DNA of 64,000 bases from Catalinimonas sp038039535 (GTDB lineage: Bacteria; Bacteroidota; Bacteroidia; Cytophagales; Cyclobacteriaceae): positions 62,001 to 126,000 of the forward strand of contig NZ_JBBPHP010000016.1 in assembly GCF_038039535.1 (NCBI RefSeq). The letters run 5' to 3'. The notes under the pieces were generated by a model. The model did not search any database. It was given only the letters and a program-made list of their open reading frames with translations, and was not told the origin of the DNA. Position numbers and translations under genes: made by a program. Positions 27,002 through 35,728 of this stretch are shown piece by piece; the stretch's first letter is position 1; every line of letters begins with the position of its first letter.

Positions 27002-27412
27002 TTAAGTAACTACAAATGTGCTGATAGATCCAGTACCTTCTATTGTGCAGGAATAAGTAGCAGCTGCTCCGTTATCCGCTACAAGATCAAATGAAGTAAT
27101 ATATCCTTCACCCTGATATCCGGTATCACCTGTAATTGAGGTAGCAAATTTTAGATCAACAAGTGTACGGTTTAACCAAGCACTTTCTAATGTTGCAGTA
27201 TTTCCAGATGCATCACCATACTCCTTTAATCCGTTATCAGAGATTGACCATTGTCTGGTAGATAAGATAAGTTCTCTCCAACCTCCTGAAGATTTTGTAG
27301 TAGTGTCAATAGTGTTAGTAGAAAGGTTAAGAGTTGCGGATAAGGATTCAGCTACTGGATTATCATCTACATATACTAGTACCTTTATTCCTTCTATTTT
27401 TTGATTTGCCAT
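27002..27412 (-). CDS. Major tail tube protein
   Basis: 136 residues, all-beta, starting MANQKIEGIKVLVYVDDNPVA. The pattern (a strand with VAESLSATLNLS, then TTKSSGGWRELILSTRQWSIS, then a long loop and final TYSCTIEGTG strand) matches TP901-1-like tail tube proteins, which stack as hexamers round the tape measure. It is the first gene of a unit leading to chaperones and tape measure, 17 bases after a CTATTTATA element. Confidence 0.85.
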   Translation of the reverse strand: MANQKIEGIKVLVYVDDNPVAESLSATLNLSTNTIDTTTKSSGGWRELILSTRQWSISDNGLKEYGDASGNTATLESAWLNRTLVDLKFATSITGDTGYQGEGYITSFDLVADNGAAATYSCTIEGTGSISTFVVT

Positions 27413-27429
27413 TAATAAGAAATATTTCT

Positions 27430-27438
27430 TATAAATAG
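27430..27438 (-). promoter_or_regulatory. CTATTTATA element before the tail tube gene
   Basis: CTATTTATA on the minus strand, 17 bases upstream of ATG 27412. Upstream lies TTTCCTGA-N-CACTGA, almost identical to the copy before the prohead protease gene (31818-31826). Confidence 0.6.
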
Positions 27439-27465
27439 TCAGTGATCAGGAAAGTGTAAGGAAAG

Positions 27466-27972
27466 TTAACTTGCTAATACAAAGGGAATACTCATCGGTG
27501 GAGTAGAAAGATAATTGTATTCAGTTGACTCTTCAAGAGTTTGATTAATAAGGTGTTGAAATCTGAGTATCCTTCTGTATATAATATCAGTATCTGAATC
27601 CTCTTCCTTTAGTGTTTCGTCAAACTCAAGATTGCTAGTTATTATGTAGAAAGGATCATCCATAGTCAAAGGTTTACCCTTTTCTAATACAGCTGCAAAG
27701 AGTTGATTTGCTATAATATCAGCTATATCAAAACTCCCTGTACTGGGATGGAATTTTGTAACAATGTCTAAAGTGATAGTACTATTTGATAAGTAAGAGG
27801 TCTTTGTACTACTAAGTGTATTATTAGTTTGTCCAGCAAATTTTATATAGATATCTAACTCTTCAGGGACTTTGCTATAAGGTTTTATAGGCATACCTTC
27901 CCAGTTTATAGAATAGTTAATAGCTGAATAGTAAGCTTTTCTTAGCGCAAGTTTGGGATCTTTGTATACCAT
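27466..27972 (-). CDS. Tail completion / tail terminator-like protein
   Basis: 168 residues. Position between the gp10-like gene and the tail tube gene, plus the mixed alpha/beta pattern with a repeated long strand (STITLDIVTKFHP, then DIIYRRILRFQHLI), fits the tail terminator (gpU/gp17-like, DUF3168) group that caps the tube at the head-proximal end. Assigned mainly by order and size. Confidence 0.65.
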   Translation of the reverse strand: MVYKDPKLALRKAYYSAINYSINWEGMPIKPYSKVPEELDIYIKFAGQTNNTLSSTKTSYLSNSTITLDIVTKFHPSTGSFDIADIIANQLFAAVLEKGKPLTMDDPFYIITSNLEFDETLKEEDSDTDIIYRRILRFQHLINQTLEESTEYNYLSTPPMSIPFVLAS

Positions 27973-27977
27973 AATTT

Positions 27978-28352
27978 TTAAAACCTCTTACCTTTAAATA
28001 TCCGTTTTAGATTATTTATCAACTTTGCTTTGACCTCTTGGAATGCAGGATTTAAGAAAGGTTTTGCTTTCATTCTGCTACTGCCAAATTCTATCCACTT
28101 GCTGTATTCAACATTTGTAAAAACTCTGGTGAGGAACTTACCAATATTGGAGAAATCACTCTGAATAGAACTACGTAATCTTCCAGTATCAACAGGTACT
28201 CTTTGCTTCGCTTTTGTTTCAACCTCAAGAGTAGCCATTTGAAATTCCTTCTTAACTTGTTCTTTTACATGACTATTTGCTTTATCGATCTTTCTGGAGA
28301 AGTCTCTTAGATGAGTTTTTGATATATATATTTTTACACCTTGTTTGCTCAT
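27978..28352 (-). CDS. HK97 gp10-like head-tail protein
   Basis: 124 residues with the diagnostic blocks VPVDTGRLRSSIQ (about 52-64) and YSKWIEFGSSRMKAKPFLNPA (about 83-104). HK97 gp10 family proteins take part in tail completion at the head-tail interface. Very basic overall. It follows the head closure gene by 6 bp. Confidence 0.88.
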   Translation of the reverse strand: MSKQGVKIYISKTHLRDFSRKIDKANSHVKEQVKKEFQMATLEVETKAKQRVPVDTGRLRSSIQSDFSNIGKFLTRVFTNVEYSKWIEFGSSRMKAKPFLNPAFQEVKAKLINNLKRIFKGKRF

Positions 28353-28358
28353 ATAGAA

Positions 28359-28778
28359 TTATCTTTTCTTAATTCCTCCAGTCTTTTCAAAACAAACTAT
28401 ATCATACCATTTGTTTCGCTCATCACGATTATCAACACTATGGATATAGAGTTCTTTGTTTTTAAATAGGATTCTGAATTTTGTTTGTAAAGTACTGGGT
28501 TTGATCTCATCAAGTGTAACAAAATCAGAACGGTATCTTATAGTTACATCATAAGGTTTACCCTGTAAAATTTGCCCTAATAAAAGATACCTGTCTCCCT
28601 TTGCAGATTCCACTTCTGCATAAGTTGTTAAGATATCTACCCAAGGTTCTTCCCTATTAAAATCCTGTGAATATTGATTATTAAAAGGTTCTTTAGAAGG
28701 GAGTAATCCACCTGTTGAATCTGCTTTTGTTACAATCTGCTGAAAGGTAATTCTTTCTCTTAATCGGGATGCACTCAT
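28359..28778 (-). CDS. Head closure / head-tail adaptor protein
   Basis: 139 residues, starting MSASRLRERITFQQIV. The pattern of a DR or ER-rich first strand, WVDILTTYAEVES, then YDVTIRYRSDFVTLDEI and LYIHSVDNRDERNKWYDIVC is that of the SPP1 gp16 / Phage_H_T_join family, which closes the portal after packaging. Its ATG overlaps the upstream stop (TAATG). Confidence 0.85.
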   Translation of the reverse strand: MSASRLRERITFQQIVTKADSTGGLLPSKEPFNNQYSQDFNREEPWVDILTTYAEVESAKGDRYLLLGQILQGKPYDVTIRYRSDFVTLDEIKPSTLQTKFRILFKNKELYIHSVDNRDERNKWYDIVCFEKTGGIKKR

Positions 28779-29362
28779 TAGAACCTCCTATACTTCGCTA
28801 ATGATTTTTTACTACTGTTATCTAGTTTTGCCTGAACAGTACCAAGAATTATATCCTCTCTGTTTTCATAGTTAGTAGTAGCAATTTTGAGAATATTGGT
28901 TACTAGGTTTGCAGGGATTTTTGAATAACCACATTTAGCTACTATTTCAAGTGAACCATTAACATTACCCACGAAATTTAAATACTTATCAAATACACCA
29001 GTAACATAGAAGTCAGTATCCTGAATCAATTCTTTTTTACCGGACTGTGTGATCTGATATACTTTGATGATAGATTGTACAGGTGCTACAGGAAGTTTTA
29101 TTTTTTTAGCGTAAGTATCATAGAAGATTTGATACAGATTTTCACGAATTGCCATACTGGTAAATTTCTCAGCTTCCTCGAGGGCAGATTCTACTAACCT
29201 ACTTATCACATGACTTTCTGCTTCATCATCGATTCTCATATATTCCTGAATCATTTCAAGAGGTATGGGTAAATCTTGATTTATTGTTACACCTGAAAAT
29301 TCACCTTCAGCTTGTATTACTGTATAATCCACTCCTGATACATATCCTGTACTGTCTTCCAT
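28778..29362 (-). CDS. Head-tail connector protein (gp6-like)
   Basis: 194 residues. The helical segment MIQEYMRIDDEAESHVISRLVESALEEAEKFT is characteristic of the gp6/gp15-type adaptor family (early proline-hydrophobic strand, MRID, then a long helix), and FVNGSLEIVAKCGY-like strands follow. It sits below the portal as a 12-mer adaptor ring in related phages. Confidence 0.85.
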   Translation of the reverse strand: MEDSTGYVSGVDYTVIQAEGEFSGVTINQDLPIPLEMIQEYMRIDDEAESHVISRLVESALEEAEKFTSMAIRENLYQIFYDTYAKKIKLPVAPVQSIIKVYQITQSGKKELIQDTDFYVTGVFDKYLNFVGNVNGSLEIVAKCGYSKIPANLVTNILKIATTNYENREDIILGTVQAKLDNSSKKSLAKYRRF

Positions 29363-29364
29363 AA

Positions 29365-29637
29365 TTATTTATCGTATCTGTACGCTATTATTTTACCTGC
29401 GCTTAACTGAATACTTTCAAAGTATACACGTCTGGCAGAAATAAGGGAACCTGCTGGAACTGTCTTACCTGATATATTGATTTCGCTTAATACATCTATA
29501 TCACCTTGTTCTTTCAGGGTTGTAAATGTTGCATCTTCTACTACACTAATCATGTAAAATTGTCCACTGACTAATCCATCTGCACTATCAATATATTTAC
29601 ATCCTCTTTCCGCAACTACTCGCTCGATTTCATACAT
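29365..29637 (-). CDS. Small structural protein of unknown type
   Basis: 90 residues, beta-rich: an ATFTTLKEQGDI segment, then VPAGSLISARRVYFESIQLSAGKIIAYR. The ending, in which a small beta domain gives a positively charged strand followed by L-x-x-G-x-I-x-A-Y, recurs in small proteins between capsid and connector genes of Bacteroidota phages, perhaps decoration or spike proteins. That role is inference. Confidence 0.6.
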   Translation of the reverse strand: MYEIERVVAERGCKYIDSADGLVSGQFYMISVVEDATFTTLKEQGDIDVLSEINISGKTVPAGSLISARRVYFESIQLSAGKIIAYRYDK

Positions 29638-29642
29638 ATATT

Positions 29643-29828
29643 TTATTTTTTTCTACTTCTTTTTTTAGGTGCTTTTTTTGTCTGGATAGTTGAGGGATCA
29701 TTCAGATTATCTACAATGTTGTACCTTTTCAATTCTACATAGGTAGATTTAGAAACCTGCATTATATCACCTACTTCTCTCATTTTATCCTGAAAAAAAG
29801 ATCTTTTTTTAAATTGAACTGTTACCAT
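29643..29828 (-). CDS. Small basic phage protein (61 residues)
   Basis: MVTVQFKKRSFFQDKMREVGDIMQ at the start and KKAPKKRSRKK at the end. It lies between a partial terminator and the structural 90-residue gene. High Lys/Arg content suggests nucleic acid or capsid-interior contact; no family recognised. Confidence 0.6.
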   Translation of the reverse strand: MVTVQFKKRSFFQDKMREVGDIMQVSKSTYVELKRYNIVDNLNDPSTIQTKKAPKKRSRKK

Positions 29829-29844
29829 ATCTTAAGTGTAAAAA

Positions 29845-29875
29845 AAGGGTATACCCATAGTAGAGTAATACCCTT
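29845..29875 (-). terminator. Intrinsic terminator after the capsid gene
   Basis: AAGGGTAT / ATACCCTT stem (29868-29875 with 29845-29852), followed on the minus strand by TTTTTT. It lies within the head operon and probably trims expression of downstream connector genes relative to the capsid. Confidence 0.75.
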
Positions 29876-29889
29876 ATTTCTGATTGTTA

Positions 29890-31065
29890 TTAGATAGTTG
29901 ATAAATCAAAATGTACTGTTGCAGAAGGTCTTTCATTAACTACTGCCATACGTTCTGTAGCTTTGAATCCTACTAATCCATTATCCATATTAGGTACGTG
30001 TTGATTATATACTTTAATTTCAATACCTGATCTGATTGCTAATCTTGCTGCACGTTGCATATCTGATACAAAGCAATCATTACCCTGTACAGCTGTATTC
30101 TCAAACACAGGAATTCCTGAAATAGTAGGAGTTGTACCATTAAAAATACCTGGAAATAGATAATTACCATTCAAATCTTTCAAGGTTTCTAACTGGTAGT
30201 ACCAATCAGGGTTCATAATAATTGCAGATCCTCTTTTCTCTCCCTTACGGATCATTTTTAGAGCGTATCGGATAGCATCTACAATTGTACCACCGCTAGT
30301 ACTTCCCGTAAATCCTGCAAGATCAAAATCAGAAGCACCTACAGAGATACCTGTTAGATCAGATCCAGTTCCAGTACCGTAGAAAATCTGTTGATCTTCT
30401 TTTTCCATCAAACCCCTCATAAGTCTTTGAGGTACATATGAAGCTACAAATGCTGTATCAGCAAGAGACTCCTCAGGTAGTTGCAAAATGTTACTGATAC
30501 CACGTACTGGTACATCTTTCTGTTCAAAACCTATTTCTGATGTACCACCAGTTAATGAAGTAGCTTCACCTGGCTTTCTCATAGTAGTTTTGTCAGTCCA
30601 TACAGTTTCTTCTACATAGTAGATACGATCAGAACTACATCCTACAGTAGACATATACTGTCTTACGTGAACAGGTCTTTCATCAGGTGCTACGATTCCA
30701 GCAAGATAAGTAGCAGGGTATGTTTCACCAGTAAATGAAACGGATTTAACCTCAAAACTTGCTTCAGCTATTGACCCATCCTTATATTTTTTGAAAGATT
30801 CATTTTCATATATTTCTTTAGAGAAAGAATCTTTAAAGGATTGAGGTTCTAAATTACCTACTGATCCACCTAAGCGATTGCTTTTTGTTTCAAATGCTTC
30901 AAGCTTAGAAGCTATATCTTTATATTGATCCTGAAGATTTTTGATTTCGTTATTTGTCTCTTCATGGACTTTACCGTTTGCTTTTAATTCAGCTTGGTAC
31001 GTTTCAAATTTTTTATCTAGGTTTGATTCTAGGGTTTCTAATTGTTTAATTAATTGTTCTGACAC
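29890..31065 (-). CDS. Major capsid protein, HK97 fold
   Basis: 391 residues. An N-terminal coiled-coil delta domain (LIKQLETLESNLDKKFETYQ up to about residue 62) is followed by a capsid body with VGCSSDRIYYVEE, then the E-loop and A-domain region (NPDWYYQLETLKDLNGNYLFPG, then GIPVFENTAV). The delta domain should be removed by the protease encoded 2 bp upstream. Size and order are exactly those of HK97-type heads. Confidence 0.92.
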   Translation of the reverse strand: MSEQLIKQLETLESNLDKKFETYQAELKANGKVHEETNNEIKNLQDQYKDIASKLEAFETKSNRLGGSVGNLEPQSFKDSFSKEIYENESFKKYKDGSIAEASFEVKSVSFTGETYPATYLAGIVAPDERPVHVRQYMSTVGCSSDRIYYVEETVWTDKTTMRKPGEATSLTGGTSEIGFEQKDVPVRGISNILQLPEESLADTAFVASYVPQRLMRGLMEKEDQQIFYGTGTGSDLTGISVGASDFDLAGFTGSTSGGTIVDAIRYALKMIRKGEKRGSAIIMNPDWYYQLETLKDLNGNYLFPGIFNGTTPTISGIPVFENTAVQGNDCFVSDMQRAARLAIRSGIEIKVYNQHVPNMDNGLVGFKATERMAVVNERPSATVHFDLSTI

Positions 31066-31066
31066 T

Positions 31067-31801
31067 TTATTGTGTATATTTCAAAGAGATTTTATTGATG
31101 AAGGCTTCTACATTTTTTGCTTCCTGATCTTCTGTATTCGGCTTAGTGTCTTCAGAAGTGGTAGTATCCGGCTCCTGTGTTTCAGTAAGTGAATTTTTTT
31201 CTAAATCATGAAAAGCTTGTTGTAGCTGCTTCAAAGAAATTATAAGTAGATGGAATGTATCATCAGTGAATGTTCCATCTTTAATTGCTTTTTCTAGTTT
31301 GCTAATCTTGTCGATTGCTTCGGTAGTAGTAAGACTTTTGAATCCAGTTGTTCCAGCTTCTTCGTTTGCTGGGAATGTTACAGTACTTCCTTCCCACAGC
31401 ATTAACTCTGTCATTTCATTATAACTGTCTTTCATTTGCTCCTTAAGAGTTTTGAAACCAATACTGTGTTTGTCAATTACAGATGCTGCATACAATTTGA
31501 TTACATCATTACCGTATGAAGTTTTTACTATCTGGGATTCAAAGTATAATCCATAATCATCTTCAGATAGGTGTTTGATCTTGCCCAATGGCAGGTTTGT
31601 ATCGTGCTGGTACAGATGTTTGATAGTGTCTTTTCCCTGTGGTCCTCTCTCTGAGATACTCTTTTGGAAAGCACCTTTTCTTATCACATCACCATGATGA
31701 TCTACGTTATCAAACTTTGAGAAATATCCGGTTACAATCCCTTGCTTTTCATCAAGGTCTTTTACCTCAGCATCAAAAGTTTTAGTTTGGAAATAATTCA
31801 A
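31067..31801 (-). CDS. Prohead protease, HK97 / peptidase S78 family
   Basis: 244 residues, start TTG at 31801 (no ATG in frame for over 100 codons). The catalytic His is in KHLYQHDTNLPLG (H66), the Ser in IDKHSIGFK (S113), as in U35/S78 assemblins. C-terminal residues from about 165 are acidic and helical, like a scaffold extension (LEKAIKDGTF to EDQEAKNVEAFI), so the protein may also provide scaffolding. It heads a transcription unit through capsid and connectors. Confidence 0.9.
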   Translation of the reverse strand: MNYFQTKTFDAEVKDLDEKQGIVTGYFSKFDNVDHHGDVIRKGAFQKSISERGPQGKDTIKHLYQHDTNLPLGKIKHLSEDDYGLYFESQIVKTSYGNDVIKLYAASVIDKHSIGFKTLKEQMKDSYNEMTELMLWEGSTVTFPANEEAGTTGFKSLTTTEAIDKISKLEKAIKDGTFTDDTFHLLIISLKQLQQAFHDLEKNSLTETQEPDTTTSEDTKPNTEDQEAKNVEAFINKISLKYTQ

Positions 31802-31817
31802 CTGACTACCTTTTGAT

Positions 31818-31826
31818 TATAAATAG
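31818..31826 (-). promoter_or_regulatory. CTATTTATA element before the prohead protease gene
   Basis: CTATTTATA on the minus strand, 16 bases upstream of the TTG start at 31801. Preceded by TTTCCTGA and CACTGA, like the copy at 27430-27438. Confidence 0.6.
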
Positions 31827-31858
31827 TCAGTGTTCAGGAAAATGAATTTTGAAGTGAA

Positions 31859-32650
31859 TTAGTCCTCTCCTTTTCGCTTATATCCTACCGTACATCTGCA
31901 TTGAATATTATTAGAAGGGATCTTTCCACCTCCAGGATATGGTAAGGATTCACCACCTACTTGAAAATTTGAATTAATATCTACTCTTTGACCATCAGCA
32001 ATAATATGTTTATCTCTGGTTCTGCTATCTCTAGTAGATATCCAAATCTTATCAATCTCCAATCCTGTAGATTGCGCACCTGTTAAACTCCCATAGTTGC
32101 TTGCAGCAATAATTTCTGTACGAGCAATTACAACACTCCTGCTTTTTGCTAATGATCTCCATTCACTGAGTAACAACTTTGATGTATCAGGAATGCTTAA
32201 CCCTTCATTTCCACTTTTTTGGATAATCCTTTTTATGATGGTTTTGGTAGTGGTGGTAATATTCCGAACCTTTTCAGCACCATCTGTAAATACATATTGT
32301 CTAAACTTGTCTAGCCATATAGTAACTAGATCATCAAGGTTTTTTGTACTAACGGTTACTGTATATGATTTCTCAGGGAATAGAGATTTGTAACTGTCTT
32401 TTGCGAACTCAATACTTACTGTACTGTATAATTCAGATAATACTTTTTCTATATCACTACTAGATACTTGTGCTGCTACATCATCAGGATTAAGGCTTGA
32501 GGATTGTCTCGATACATATTCTAATGATGGTTTGAGTTGATTAAGCAATGCTTTGTACACTGCTTTTTCAAACCTGCTATTATACCTATTACGTTTTTGA
32601 TCAATAGATTTCCAGTATAGAGTAATACCATTTTCAGTATTAAGATTCAT
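31859..32650 (-). CDS. Minor head protein (SPP1 gp7 / Mu gpF-like)
   Basis: 263 residues. The C-terminal half has the head morphogenesis signature: RSVVIARTEIIAASNYGSL, then IWISTRDSRTRDKHIIADGQ, and ends NIQCRCTVGY, the conserved NCRC-type Cys pair. It overlaps the portal gene by 11 bp, the conserved partner. Such proteins enter the prohead with the portal and help release or protect DNA. Confidence 0.88.
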   Translation of the reverse strand: MNLNTENGITLYWKSIDQKRNRYNSRFEKAVYKALLNQLKPSLEYVSRQSSSLNPDDVAAQVSSSDIEKVLSELYSTVSIEFAKDSYKSLFPEKSYTVTVSTKNLDDLVTIWLDKFRQYVFTDGAEKVRNITTTTKTIIKRIIQKSGNEGLSIPDTSKLLLSEWRSLAKSRSVVIARTEIIAASNYGSLTGAQSTGLEIDKIWISTRDSRTRDKHIIADGQRVDINSNFQVGGESLPYPGGGKIPSNNIQCRCTVGYKRKGED

Positions 32651-34067
32651 AATCAGAAATTTCAGCTTCTGTTAATTCCTTAAGACTTTTCTCTATATCA
32701 CTGGTAGAACTGTATTGACTAATGGGAACTAGATTCATAGGTATCAGATAATCATTCATCAAGCTATTATCCTGATCAGTATCATAATTCATGGCAAGTC
32801 TTTTTTCATTACCTGTCAAATACCAAGCTTTATCAAGAATATTAGACATCCTTTCGAGATCTTCCTGAAGTTCTGGAATAGATGTTATATCAAGGTCTAT
32901 GTAATACTTTTTCCCGTCTAATTTTTCATAAGCAGGTACTAACCATCTGTTGAGTTCATCACGTATAGCAAAAAGTTCTGGAAGGACAGAGTTAGTAATC
33001 AGGCTTTTTCTAGCTTCCTGCATATTGTTGTAACTCTTATTTTCTGGATCATTAAATAATTGACTTTGCACTCCGTAAACATTACAGAAATCACGCATAG
33101 TCATTTTCTTAGACTCTATTATATTCAAATCCACAGGGCTAAATCCTAGCTGTTCCCACTTCATTGAGATAGGACTGATAGGTATCTCTCCCTGTTTATT
33201 GTCTACACCGGAATGAGCTTTAATCAATCTGTCTCTTATTTTTTCTGCTTGATCAATTGTAAGGGGAAGTTCTTTATCATCAGCTACCAATATTCCTGGA
33301 GGCATCATATTGTGTAGAAGCTTTGCACTTGCCTTATAAGCATCGTTACTAATTGTTACTACACGATTAGCCGCTCGAATCGGACTCATTCCATATAAGT
33401 GTGATCCTGGATATGAGAAATCTAGGTTTGGATATTTTGTATGGAGAACTTTTTCTTTAGGTATTTTTATATCTGGTTTAAAGCTTAATGTATAATGTGA
33501 TACTTCATCGTCCCATGCATCTTTACTATCAGTAAAGATATTATGAGCATGTATGATGGTATACTGTGAAGGCATTACCCATAAGTCTGTGAATATATCT
33601 TTTGAATCTGGACCATTGCCATAGATATAGCCATTCCCAGTGATCATTTTAAAGGCTATAACATTTTCAATTAGTTGACTGAATGATTGATTAGGATTTG
33701 CTCTATGAAGGATTTTAGATAGATGTAAATGTTCTATCTCTTCCAGTGCTTTAGTACGATTGATAATAGTTGAAGCAATATTAGTATTGACTGAAGATGT
33801 CAGAGATTTATACTTCCTTAATGATTTATCATCCTTCACTTCGTACACACACCAAGGGATAGAAGCAGCTACTGAGCTTTTTAATTTGACAATTGCGTAT
33901 ACATCAGGATTACTTTGATAAGCATTATTGACATAGGTTTCAGGTGAATCAGGTAGCCATACAGGACTTTCAAACCCGTGATACCTGTATATGCTTCTTA
34001 ATAATTCGTTATCTGATCCTGAAAATGCTTTACGAAAAAAGTCGCCAACGTTTTTAAATAGATTCAA
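32640..34067 (-). CDS. Portal protein
   Basis: 475 residues, start TTG at 34067. HK97-type portal features: VYAIVKLKSSVAASIPWCVYE (about 55-75), LLHRANPNQSFSQLIENVIAF near 125, and YQVEKIRDRLIKAHSG-like clip/crown region (LTIDQAEKIRDRLIKAHSG). The C-terminal portion has the typical QLFNDPENKSYNNMQEARKS segment. It opens the head module and is preceded by its own CTATTTATG element. Confidence 0.92.
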   Translation of the reverse strand: MNLFKNVGDFFRKAFSGSDNELLRSIYRYHGFESPVWLPDSPETYVNNAYQSNPDVYAIVKLKSSVAASIPWCVYEVKDDKSLRKYKSLTSSVNTNIASTIINRTKALEEIEHLHLSKILHRANPNQSFSQLIENVIAFKMITGNGYIYGNGPDSKDIFTDLWVMPSQYTIIHAHNIFTDSKDAWDDEVSHYTLSFKPDIKIPKEKVLHTKYPNLDFSYPGSHLYGMSPIRAANRVVTISNDAYKASAKLLHNMMPPGILVADDKELPLTIDQAEKIRDRLIKAHSGVDNKQGEIPISPISMKWEQLGFSPVDLNIIESKKMTMRDFCNVYGVQSQLFNDPENKSYNNMQEARKSLITNSVLPELFAIRDELNRWLVPAYEKLDGKKYYIDLDITSIPELQEDLERMSNILDKAWYLTGNEKRLAMNYDTDQDNSLMNDYLIPMNLVPISQYSSTSDIEKSLKELTEAEISDYES

Positions 34068-34082
34068 GTGCTATTACTTTTT

Positions 34083-34091
34083 CATAAATAG
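34083..34091 (-). promoter_or_regulatory. CTATTTATG element before the portal gene
   Basis: CTATTTATG on the minus strand, 15 bases upstream of the TTG start at 34067; GCTTTCTAGA lies upstream. Shared intergenic space with the divergent small gene at 34144. Confidence 0.55.
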
Positions 34092-34143
34092 ATAGCATTC
34101 TAGAAAGCTTTTCTTTCTGCTATCAAGCACTTATATTGGATTT

Positions 34144-34473
34144 ATGGAATTACAAGATGGGATAAGAAAACTAGAATCTTTAAAATCAAATGTACAATTA
34201 TTCAGTGTTGATAAACCTGGCTATGAATTAGAAAGAATTGTTAAGGAGATAATTAATATTCTACGTAATATTCAGGTAGATTCTGATTACCGTCATGGAT
34301 TAGAGAATGATGCGTTATTGATGGAGGAATATATAAAGTCAGAAGTCAAACTTTTTTCAAATTCAAAGAAAGGTAGAGGAAGACAAAAAAGACTTAATGA
34401 TACTACCTCCTTAATTTTAAGAGATTTAAATCTTATTATCTTTTCTTTAAAGAGTAAACTTAGTGAGAAGTAA
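34144..34473 (+). CDS. Small helical protein, rightward insert between portal and TerL
   Basis: 109 residues, starting MELQDGIRKLESLKSNVQLF, all-helical and basic at KKGRGRQKRL (about 77-86). It is read opposite to all surrounding late genes, starts 77 bp from the portal start and its stop abuts the TerL stop exactly. That fit and opposite direction are the marks of a moron gene expressed from the prophage. No family recognised; a helical regulator or defence protein is possible but unsupported. Confidence 0.55.
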   Translation: MELQDGIRKLESLKSNVQLFSVDKPGYELERIVKEIINILRNIQVDSDYRHGLENDALLMEEYIKSEVKLFSNSKKGRGRQKRLNDTTSLILRDLNLIIFSLKSKLSEK

Positions 34474-35685
34474 TTACAGTATAAAGAATTCCTTCTTAAC
34501 AATAAGTAGATCAGTCAACCCCCATACAAGTGCATCAACCCTGTCAGGACTATCACCATTACCTGGAACCCACTCACACATTTGTATCTCTAAGTCCTGA
34601 AGATTCTTACTATCTACATGATGTACAAGTCCCCTTTCATACAAGCTTACTACAGGCTCCGCACGTGTTACCTTACCTCTTGATGCATGCACCTTTTTAT
34701 AACTAATATTTCTATCCTTATTTCTTATAATAGTTTCTACAAGATCACCACCCTGATTGACCTCGCACACTACACGGTCTGCTCGATACCTGTGGTAAGC
34801 TTCAATAGCTTTATTAGCCCACTGATCAGGTGAATATTTACCTGACAAATCTTCTAATATATAGGCATGGCCTAAATGATCTTTTGCAGCGACAATGATT
34901 CCTGTTTCATCACTGTTTTTATTGCTAGTTGTTGCAGGATCTATTGATACTACAATACGTTCTAATTCACTGGGTATCTGTTTTACTTTATAAGGATCAA
35001 TCAAACCATTATGCCATAACGCACCTTCCAGATCACCACCCCATTCACCACGATCATTAACCTTTGATCTTCGTGAATTGACTATATCATTGATAAGATC
35101 ATCATCCAAAAATGGGTTATCTCTCCACGTAGAATGGTGTACTGTTACATTTGCAGGAGTGTTATCAAAGAACTTTGACTTAAGCCAATGCTTTCGGTTG
35201 ACAGGGTTGAAAGAACTGATTGTTTGTTTATATGCTGACTCTATTCTGAGGTTTTGGTTTACCTCATCGTAGTCTTCTTCCTGTTTGACCTCGTGACATT
35301 CCTCGAACCATATGATGCTACAGTCAATACCCTTTGTTTTCTCTGAATCATCCAACCCCTTAAATATGAATTCAGAATTGAAGTCTGGTAGATGTATCCT
35401 TAATGGTGAGGTAGTACATTGTGCAAATTGTAGAAGATTCCATTTCTCCAGATAGCTTTTGATCAGTGCAAAGGTTGAATCTCTATGAGAATTGTAGGTT
35501 TGACGAACTACAAGTACCTTATGATTCTTCTCTGTGAGAATCCTGAATAGTAATTTAATTACTACAAAATGAGACTTACCACTACCTCTACCTCCTTTGA
35601 GGCTTAAATGTCTGGACTTGTTGTAAAGTAAGTGGTGAAATGGCTCTGGAAAGCAATCATATATATTACTGAGATCAATGTGCAA
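34474..35685 (-). CDS. Terminase large subunit (TerL)
   Basis: 403 residues, start TTG at 35685; no ATG lies before the Walker A motif. Walker A LKGGRGSGKSH (29-39), Walker B with catalytic Glu CSIIWFEECHE (122-132), coupling motif after TISSFNP. The RNase H-like nuclease starts IVVSIDPATTSN (D249). The family is the PBSX / Terminase_3 type. It packages DNA through the portal; no cos site is evident, so headful packaging is a reasonable guess. Confidence 0.92.
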   Translation of the reverse strand: MHIDLSNIYDCFPEPFHHLLYNKSRHLSLKGGRGSGKSHFVVIKLLFRILTEKNHKVLVVRQTYNSHRDSTFALIKSYLEKWNLLQFAQCTTSPLRIHLPDFNSEFIFKGLDDSEKTKGIDCSIIWFEECHEVKQEEDYDEVNQNLRIESAYKQTISSFNPVNRKHWLKSKFFDNTPANVTVHHSTWRDNPFLDDDLINDIVNSRRSKVNDRGEWGGDLEGALWHNGLIDPYKVKQIPSELERIVVSIDPATTSNKNSDETGIIVAAKDHLGHAYILEDLSGKYSPDQWANKAIEAYHRYRADRVVCEVNQGGDLVETIIRNKDRNISYKKVHASRGKVTRAEPVVSLYERGLVHHVDSKNLQDLEIQMCEWVPGNGDSPDRVDALVWGLTDLLIVKKEFFIL

Positions 35686-35699
35686 AGGATGTCTTTACA

Positions 35700-35708
35700 C
35701 ATAAATAG
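35700..35708 (-). promoter_or_regulatory. CTATTTATG element before TerL
   Basis: CTATTTATG on the minus strand, 14 bases upstream of the TTG start at 35685. TTTCCTAA lies upstream. It directly follows the stop region of the nuclease-like gene. Confidence 0.55.
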
Positions 35709-35728
35709 GAGGGGAGAGAGTTAGGAAA

